The notes under the pieces: model-generated
Database searches by the model: none
Told to the model about the DNA's origin: nothing
What the model saw: only the letters and a program-made list of their open reading frames with translations
Part shown: piece by piece, positions 27,435 to 64,000 of the stretch
Position numbering within the stretch: the first letter of the stretch is position 1
Layout: the number at the start of each line of letters is the position of its first letter
DNA from: Mesaphorura yosii
Taxonomy: Eukaryota; Arthropoda; Collembola; Poduromorpha; Tullbergiidae
Reading direction: 5' to 3'
DNA length: 64,000 nucleotides
NCBI GenBank assembly: GCA_009869945.1
Contig: WIXG01000002.1
Location: 1-64,000, forward strand
Program-made: the position numbers and the translations under genes

Positions 27435-28950
27435 TCATTTAACGCCTTTTATTAATGCAGTTGGTCCATCATTATAACCACACACACTAAATTCCATAGA
27501 ACACGTGCACAATTTTACTAAACTGGAATTATGAATGTGTCTTTGTTCCTTCAGTCCTTCAGCGTTCTTCTGTGTCCCCATTTCAACTTCTGCAGGTCCA
27601 ACTCGTATTGGCGCGGGCGCTGGTGCAGACGCAGTCGCAAGACCTGCGCCAGACGACTCGGCAATGCTGCTTCGTACCCTGAATTTCTTAATTCCAAACT
27701 TTATTGACTGCCAAAAACCAGCCGTCAATGCATCTTGTAAGACCTGAGGAGCCTTTGACCTATTCACAATTGATGAAGTAGTCTGTGACACGTACATGTC
27801 AATGTGGAGGACTTTTGCTAAATTTGATGCTTCCTCCACATCCAAATGTTGCAAATCGAGTCTGAACCTTCGAGCAAGTCGAATCTGCATCTTCGACAGC
27901 AGGCCCAGCAAATGCTCCGATGTAGTTTCTGGAGTGTGCTTCTGTAGACTAATTTTCCTCCTCTTGTCCAGCTAAAGGATTTCAGGTTTTGGTCACGAAT
28001 CGAAATAATTTTTTAGCTTTTGGCAAATGACTTACCTTGACGAGAGGTTTCAGACTCTCAATCAAGGGCAAGTAGATTTGGTCAAATTCCGAGACCAAAG
28101 GCGAAACGAAGTCTTTAATGCTCCGTGGATCTTCATCAATATAAAGTCGAAAATCTCCTTCAAAGTGCACGTGGAGATTAAGTTTGCATTATTCAAGCAC
28201 AGGAGCACATAAATATGAATGCCAGTTTGATAACTGCAACAAGTTCACTTACCAGAATACGACAGTGATGTAATGCCGTAATAAAGTTCGTACTTGGTCG
28301 CTTCTGCTGGTAATTGCAAAAGCACGGCGTGAAGTGCAGCCATGTGATTGCGCTTTAAATTATTGATCAACTCGGCACAAATTGGAGGCTTGATATCCAC
28401 CACTGGAGTTTGAAGCTTCGCAGCCACACGCAGATGTTTCCAGTGCAGGAGGTCCGTATTTAAGGACTTTGCACTTATCACGCCGTATCTAATTAACTAT
28501 TTTTTGCATGGTAAAGAATGCAATGCGGTTGTGAGTGGAAATTGAGACTTGGGACACGCAAGTCGCTTACCATATTATTAACTAAGACTGATGGATTGTT
28601 GTAAATTCCACAGGCCCACTTATCTTGAATCCTAGCCATTGCCTTCGCACCAAAATACTTGAGGAATGAATAGTGACTCGAATTCATTGACAAGTTTCCT
28701 TCGTGCCAAGCGACCGGATCGTCCACCACAAATATCACATCTGACAACTGAAGCAATGTGAACAAAAAATGTAAAATGAAGTTGTGTCGTCAATCGCCGC
28801 CTGAATTGCGAGGTTTAACTAGACCTTTTCAGTGCCCGAACTACAAGCTGGAAATGCACTTGCCCAATGTTCGAACACATACAGCGTGGAGTTCGTTGGG
28901 AAGTAATTCAAGATGCTTCGAAGATGGCTTCGCGCCACCATCACCGCCAT
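27435..28950 (-). CDS. TAM41-like mitochondrial phosphatidate cytidylyltransferase
   Basis: TAM41/TAMM41 makes CDP-diacylglycerol in the mitochondrial inner membrane for cardiolipin synthesis. Minus-strand exons: 28950-28825, 28747-28571, 28496-28253, 28157-28036 and 27971-27435, giving 401 codons with all phases joining. Exon 2 encodes DVIFVVDDPVAWHEGNL, holding the DD metal-binding pair, then NSSHYSFLKYFG. Exons 2-3 join as NNM-LIRYGVIS and exon 3 ends in GITSLSYSG, both characteristic of the family. Exon 4 begins DFRLYIDEDP. Two oddities: exon 1 encodes YVFEHWASAFPA where the family's YGSGV nucleotidyltransferase motif should be, so either my exon 1 is wrong or the motif is lost; and the last exon carries an extra tail of about 80 residues rich in A, P and S after FGIKKFR. 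The exon 1 donor (GTCTAG) is weak. Family identity is firm; exon 1 is the least certain part. Confidence 0.85.
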
Positions 28951-31900
28951 TTTAGTTGTTCAGTCTCACAGCTCGGACTCCTTCAAAATGGTTGGAGACG
29001 CCTAGTTAAAGCGTGACTGCTGTGGCGGAAAAACGAATAATCACAAATACTCTCTGGTGTGAATGGAGTAACTTGTACATCATTAGTGAGTGGTTGTTTA
29101 CTGTATACACATTGAACATATACGTTCTTGACAACAAAATTTCCGGTTTAGACGCATGTGTGACGAAAAGTTGGACGATGACGAACTATTTAACTCCGCT
29201 ACCTCATCAAAAGTTGAGTCGAGACAGAAATTGAGTGAGTCTTGCTAATGGTTGCGCCAGTACCAGACCAGGCCAATGAAATTCGATGTCTGGACAAAAT
29301 TGCAGTGCTTAAAAAGACACAAATCCAAAATACTGAACACTTACCTTCGCTAGGCTTAACTGACCAATTCATCATTATTTAACCGAAAATTATGACAGGG
29401 TGGCTTCACTCGCTGGTTCACATGTCAGTGAGAACTGTCGGGGGCGCGCACGGACCCTGGAATTGTTCTAGGGCCAACTCCGGAAATTGCCTTTGGACTT
29501 TACCATGCGTGGAAAGCAACGAGTTGACTAATAATTTCCATTTCGCGTCATAAACGAACCTTGTAGCTCTACAGAATCAGCTCTATCGTTAACAATTTTT
29601 AAGTCCCACGCTAAAACCACGAACTAAGGAACAGATTCTTTTATCATTTCGGTTAAATGATCACACTTTAATTCGTATTTATATCAGAGCTCCATGTGAG
29701 AGCAAGCAGTAGCTTATCTACATTCCCTCTGCACTTTGCGTTGCGCTACGCAGCAGTTGAAAATTGTGCCATATGAGTTTACGCAGAGGAGTAATAATAA
29801 TGACGTTTGACAAAGGCGATTTTAACGAATTCAATGGATCGAGACTTCCAAGATACAGACCACAGAAGAAAGTGGGCAAGAGAAAGAAGAAAGGACCAAA
29901 CCGCCGGCGTCGCCTTCGCCTTTGCTGCCAGGCGGGCGGGTCCACTGAAAGGAGCAACGGGTAACGAAATGGCTCACAGTGGGAGCACAGTAAAGTCCAA
30001 TAATAATGTGATGGAGATTTAATAGAAGAACAAAGTAAATCCTCAGAGAATAGGACCTCTGCTGCACAGCATAGCACTACGAATGAAACGGATGTGATAC
30101 AAAGTGAACGACAAGACAGAAAGGGTGCTTAAAGAGGAGAAAAGAGACGGAGACTCTTTTTATCTTTACATGCGTAAATCTAAAAACTGGAGTATCTTCG
30201 GCGTAATGCAATATCATAAACGAACGACCGAGGAACATGAAAGAAGACAGAAGACTGCGGAATTCTGAAGTTAAAACGAATAATCTTTCCAAAACCGGGC
30301 TGCTAGTACTGCATTCCATTACAGCGAGAGAGAGAAAGTTAACCAGGATTTGAAAGGCCGGCCGGTCGCACTGATATTATTGGTCGTGGCTTATCTTGAC
30401 CATTAACGGCTTTTTCTATCCTCATCGGAGTTCCAGATAATTGTGATCTACTGCCGTGCCGTTATCAGATGGCGATATATTTACTCGTACAACATTGAAA
30501 GCTTAAACAAGAACTTATTGCCGATCGGTTCCGGTGTTTGGTGTTTGTGTCCTCAACCTGCCGATGCCGCCAAGGAGGGCAGGCTGCCACTAATCTTGCG
30601 TGTAATCTACAAATCATCGTGCTGATGACTGCGTCGAATTTTTGTCCAAGCGAAAGCCAACATCAAGAAATTATTACAAGACCCTTCCAGCAGCACAGTT
30701 CATTTCTTTCTCAAAGAATTCGACTCAAATTGAAAGCGCCAGCGTCAGCCAAGTCGAGTCCGATTTGTATTCCTATCGAATACGCAACATTTCCAGCCAA
30801 CGGACTCTCGAAGGAGAAATTATAGCGAACATTCTAGTTAAAATTAAAATGGTGTGTGTAGTACATTGCAGTTGCAGTTCTCAGTTTATTACTTTTTACG
30901 AAGCAAATCTATACAAAGCATTTGAATGCATCCAGAGCAACATTACAAATTATGACTGAAACTGTTTCCATTTGTTTTCAACCGACGACTGCGATTCGCT
31001 GTCGTGAGTTGCTAAAAAGAGGCCGTCGAGTGGTATTCTTGAAGCTGATAAGAAGATTGTACTTTTGTACTTATTTACAGCTTCAGTACAGCACAGGGAG
31101 AGTACATCTCGCCTCGTTCGTTCGTCGTTCCGATTCAGATTTACGCCATTACGATTATGAGTCATTTGGGAGGACAGAAAACCTGAACGAGTCGTAAAAT
31201 GGGCAGGCAGCAAAGAATAATCGGCAACACGTGCCGAGCAAGACAAGTGCAAGCAAGCGAAGTGAATACAGGTGAAATTAGTATTCGAGCAATAGCAATA
31301 TAACACGGCTCTTGCAAGTTAATGGACCCGAGCGGAGACTCGCTCGGTCTGAGTGCAATGAGAGTTTTACTCCAATTTATTTCAATCTTTTGTACATTAA
31401 CAGAGACCATTAAGTATGATGCATGGCGTAATGAGGCTAGAAAGTGAGATAATGTGAGATTCCGACTTCAATTAAAGGCACGGTGGAGTTTTTGCTCTGC
31501 GAAAAAAAAATTAATAATAAATCATAATCGTGCGAGATGGTTGGCCAATTAATTTAGCTGTGAATTTGTTTTTGTTAATATGAAGAGTGTCCTTAATTGT
31601 GACAAAATCAAAATTAAGGAGATTTTTCAATGGAATAGTCTTCAATGCCGACAATGGAGCGCGTATTTCCTTTCTTCATCATTTAGTTTCGGTTGGCTGA
31701 GGAAAGATGCCACATTTTACTTCCACAGATTGTACGCACGCAAGACGCAAGAAATCTGCTGCCTCCCGCCGAGATTTTCTTTTCACTTTCCATCCTCGTT
31801 TATTAAATACTTGATGAAGACATTCCGAAAGTAATATTCAGCTCTTGCTGGCTGTGTTGCATGTTTAGGGATTAAAGCCTAGTGCACTGCAATGTGATGC

Positions 31901-34900
31901 AGCAACACGGTACACAATTGTGCTGCAACTTTCTTCAATAATTCACACAATTCACGCAATACTCAATTTCTTGCGTCAGTCGTCAGCCTGAGCCTGACGC
32001 CTGAGTTGATTCATTCATTCATGCACAAAAGTTCTTAATCCACAGCCTGCGAGATTATTTGCGATTGCGACGACATGTGCGTGAGTGCCTGCATTATGTA
32101 TAATGAAAATTACCGAAATCACTTTATTACCTTCTTTGAGCAACGTTTTTGCTGTAAGGCACGGCTTTGTGCACCATATGACGCCACGAAGGGAAAGTGA
32201 ACGCGTGGGTGGACGTCGCCCCTTTCTTAATCGTTTATTGTCAGTTACAATTGCGAGGGGTGGCATTCCACGGAACAAATAAGATGCACACAAGTTCAGG
32301 CAAAGAGAAAAGAATTTGTCTGTTCGTGTTCATGAAGCAGCAAGTAAGCGAGAAAGCATTTAACATTACGGCAGCAGTTTGCATGATTTATTCTGGTACT
32401 CCCCACAAGCAAGCACGCATTTCACGATACAAATTGCGAGACATTTATGGAGTGCGTGATGAAAGCGGCGAAGGGCCCACAATTCACGGCAAGCAGCTTA
32501 ATGCTGTTCACTATTTGTTCGCCAGTACAAAAACGTTGGCGATGCTGATACACAAAACACAAGGAAATATTAAGTAGTCATAAATAAACAAGTCGAAGGA
32601 ACCACGAAAAAATCTTCCCGCTTACTGTTTGCTGTGATGCGTTATGGTGTAGTGAACCATTGTATTGTTTTGCAATGGAATTTGCCTTATAAAATGTGTC
32701 GAATTTCGTGCGCTGCGCGTGTTTTTGCTCTGGTTTGCTTCCACAGAAGATACTTCGTGCATTTTGGCGGCTCCCTGCGCTTCATTGCTTGTTAACGGCA
32801 ATAATGCGGTAGTTAAGTTTACAGATTCCTTCGTTGTTTCCCTTTGCTGCGGTTACTCCTTCTATTATCTCTTCCTTCGGCCGGTGTGTACGTGTACGAC
32901 GTGTTTGGTTTCTTGTTTCTACCCCGCCTCGCCTTATTGTGGTCAAATATTACTCCCAGTTGTATCATCAAGTAGTAACACTAATGTGCTCACTTTTTAC
33001 ACGCTGCTGTCTTCCCTCCTCGATTGTGGTCTCTGTGCGTATTCGTATTGTATTTTCCACTTCGCACTCTCAGCCGTGCTATGATTTAATGGAATACTGT
33101 GAGCAGAACCCCAAAATTAGTAACACAGCAAGGAAGAAATGCGCCTTCGAGATTCGCTGCGTGAAGCGTGAGTATTTAATGTCATTTCAATAGACGAATT
33201 TAAGCACAGTACAGAAATTCCCAAGGAACTTAAAGTCTTTACTAAAAATTTCAAACACACTTCAGAAAGTTTTCTCTCAGCTCAAGCATCAGCCTGCCGA
33301 TGATACTCAAGTGCATTATGGAGTTCATTTTGATTTTATTTTATTACACAAGAAAGATCCATCAAAACGCACAACCCGGAAAGTTTTGGAACTTGTATTT
33401 GTCAAGCTGTAATAATAATTAAAGACTAATGCCACTTCATTCGTTTATGGGCCTCTTCAATTCGTCTCGGTTCATTTACATACTACGATGGCATAGCTTG
33501 CCTGTTGTGGCTGCTGGCAGTAATGACTCTAAGCAGAAAATGCTAGACCACCATAACTAAATACACCAACAACGGAGAACGACAAAGGAGAACGAAAGAG
33601 AGCTTATGGTCTCTCGTGGTCGGCGAAGAACGGAAAACAATGAGAAAAGCAAAGGCGAAAACGGCCGAGGTCCTGAAGAATTACGCTGGCATGCACTCCA
33701 AATCGATTATCTTCTTCATCATCATCAGCATCAAAGAAAAAGAACTTTTTATTGCTTAAAATTTAATTAGGCTCTACTACAGTAGACAACAGACAAAGCT
33801 GTACACAAAGAACCATTTTCTCTCCAGCGACGAAGCAGAATTCCTCAGCGGCTTATTTCTCTCTCATGATTAGTCAAACTCAGTAGTGCCTTACCCACTC
33901 TATTACTCTATTAGTTTGCACATTACTTGCTGCTTGCTGGAGGAACGAAGAACCAAGTCCAGTATATTTACCACCACCGAAAGCATGGCGAAAGGACAGA
34001 AGGCCAAAGCAGAACATCGCTGCGCTGTGTGGCGGGCACCCTGACAGGAAACAGAAGTGAAGAAGTTTTCGATTTACTCTTCCAATCGACTGCCTCTGCA
34101 GCTTCTAATCTTCCATTAATGAGCTTGTAACTTTGACCACACAAATTCATTAACACAGGCGAAGGCGAATTCAAATAATTCTCCACCCCGAGACTTCTTT
34201 CACGCTAATTTCTGATTGTGATCAAATGCTAATAATTTTGTTCCCCACAGCGCAATGCAACGCTGAGAATAACCCAGAATTGCCATTGCGAAGACCAAAA
34301 GAATGCCTTTGGAGTTCAGACACCAAATTCATTGTTGTTTCCGAGTTCTTTTGACATCGAGTCAACTCAAATCTAGATGAGAGCAGAAGATAAGCAAAGT
34401 TGAGCTCCTCCAACCCAACGCCAACAAAAGAGTAAAAGTACCACAAATGTAATTGTCCTTCGTTTTCGTTATTCGTAACCAATCCTGAAATATTCTCACG
34501 CAAACTCTCGTCTCATGTTCCGTGCTTAAATGGGGCTCGTGCACACGGATCCAAAAGTACAAGAGTACAAGTAGGTCTTGTAAAGTGGTGTGTGGTGGTG
34601 AAAAAGTTACAGCAGACACGACGTATTCACTTCGCAGCACACGCGACGCAAAGGAAATGAGATGAAGAGCATGGTGGCCTGGCGAAGGCAAGTTGGAGTG
34701 CTGCGCTTTGGAGAAAGTTTTTCTGATTCTTCGTGGCAATGCAGCACAGGACAGCATTACAACATCATCATGTTCCGTAGCGTGTTGTACCAGAGAGACA
34801 AGCAAAACCCATGCAATGCCCAAACAGTGGAGCATAGCACTTGGATTCTGTATTGCAGTAATAACGCGCTTTTACATGAATATACATGCTTCGTCGTAGT

Positions 34901-35627
34901 ACTACATAGCAGGGCAGAAGCCCAGGGAGAGAAAAAAGAAAGTGCAAAGTTACGAAATTTGCTCAGTACTCCGGCCTGTGCCGCGTAACTCGCATCGCAC
35001 GAACCCCAACTTTCTCCTGTGGTCGAAATTTCCTTTTAAAGTAGAACACAAAGTGAGACAGGCAGACTTTGTCTGCTCAGTTCAAATTAATTCACTTCTC
35101 GGACCGAGAGCTTTGGCGAGTTTCTTTGAGTCTTTTGCGCACGAACGATTCTATTCATGCTGGGCGAGACGCGAGTGAACGCTCGCGAGAGCACAAGATT
35201 TTTATTGTGATTGGAGCTGATTGGCAGGACACTGTCCAAATCGGTCATTTTTACACGCGGGCGTGAGTGTCGCGGTTCCGTGCCGTGGCTGTTTGTTTAC
35301 AAATCGTGACCTCGGAGTGAAAGCAGGGCGAATCCACGCAAGAAAGACTATCATTAATAGTTGATGAGTTTACGGAGAAATTCAACCCTCGTCGCATCGT
35401 GGAAGGGAGGAATACCTGTTGCAGTGTGGGATTGTAGCGTGGCGCAGAGCAGCGAGCAAACAGACCACGCAAAAAGTGAATCAGTGCGTGACAGCATGTG
35501 CATCCGAACCATAAATCATCTGTAATAATTACCGGAAACACGTTGAACTGATTTATAATTTGTACTCTGTGGCTATCCTCCATTATCCCGAGTACGGTCC
35601 ACTAATTTGAACTTAATCTGATAAAAA
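28951..35627. other. Spacer between TAM41-like gene and gene B
   Basis: About 6.7 kb between divergently transcribed genes, expected to hold both promoters and the 5' UTR of gene B. The longest ORFs here (up to 160 codons) have no family motif and no splice continuation, so I treat them as chance ORFs. A GA-rich run lies near 30325-30340. Confidence 0.5.

Positions 35628-64000
<28,373 letters not shown>

Noticed and set aside
32197-33193. Consecutive plus-strand ORFs of 126, 139 and 119 codons
   Set aside because: Two overlap in different frames, are cysteine/serine-rich without spacing pattern, and no conserved motif or clear gene structure joins them.
34362-34835. 157-codon minus-strand ORF upstream of gene B
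   Set aside because: No recognisable domain, no splice-joined partner, overlapped by equally long ORFs on the other strand.

Overview
The window is eukaryotic nuclear DNA, most likely from an arthropod and probably a hexapod. A springtail would fit, but that is inference from gene types, not a proven assignment. The evidence is GT-AG introns throughout, long A+T-rich introns, an AMPA-type glutamate receptor with arthropod-like sequence, a divergent ionotropic receptor (IR), a GT10 fucosyltransferase and an insect-type UDP-glycosyltransferase. No operon, tRNA, rRNA or CRISPR was recognised. Most stop-to-stop ORFs in the window are chance ORFs in introns and spacers. The real genes were rebuilt exon by exon from splice sites, reading phase and family conservation.

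Layout. At the left edge (1-1221, minus) is the 5' part of a single-exon IR-like receptor that runs off the window. From 4916 to 23239 (minus) lie the first four coding exons of an AMPA-type glutamate receptor gene, called gene A here; the rest must lie left of the window or be lost. From 25628 to 28950 (minus) are two compact genes: an alpha-1,3-fucosyltransferase (2 exons) and a TAM41-like mitochondrial CDP-diacylglycerol synthase (5 exons). From 35628 to the right edge (plus) runs a second AMPA-type receptor, gene B. I can follow 21 exons of it, to just after the last ligand-binding segment; TM4 and the tail lie beyond base 64000.

Genes A and B are arranged head to head. Over exons 2-4 their exon lengths (147, 128, 121 nt) and phases are identical and 109 of 130 compared residues match, so they are paralogues from an inverted duplication. 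Gene B carries three other genes on the opposite strand inside its introns. Intron 2 holds a retropepsin-like ORF (41214-42233) and a UDP-glycosyltransferase (42798-44703). Intron 4 holds a six-exon gene for a secreted protein with four tandem cysteine-stabilised alpha-beta (CS-alpha-beta, defensin-like) domains (48220-49659). The IR-like gene at the left edge would sit in intron 4 of gene A if gene A continues to the left.

Most notable points. Gene B keeps the glutamate-contact residues but has four substitutions in the nearly invariant SYTANLAAFLTVERM gate motif, plus a changed selectivity filter. The four-domain CS-alpha-beta protein appears to have grown by duplication of symmetric phase-1 exons. 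The retropepsin-like protein has a degraded active-site triad but an intact ORF and apparent spliced 5' UTR, suggesting domestication. The TAM41-like gene lacks a visible GSG motif in the expected place.
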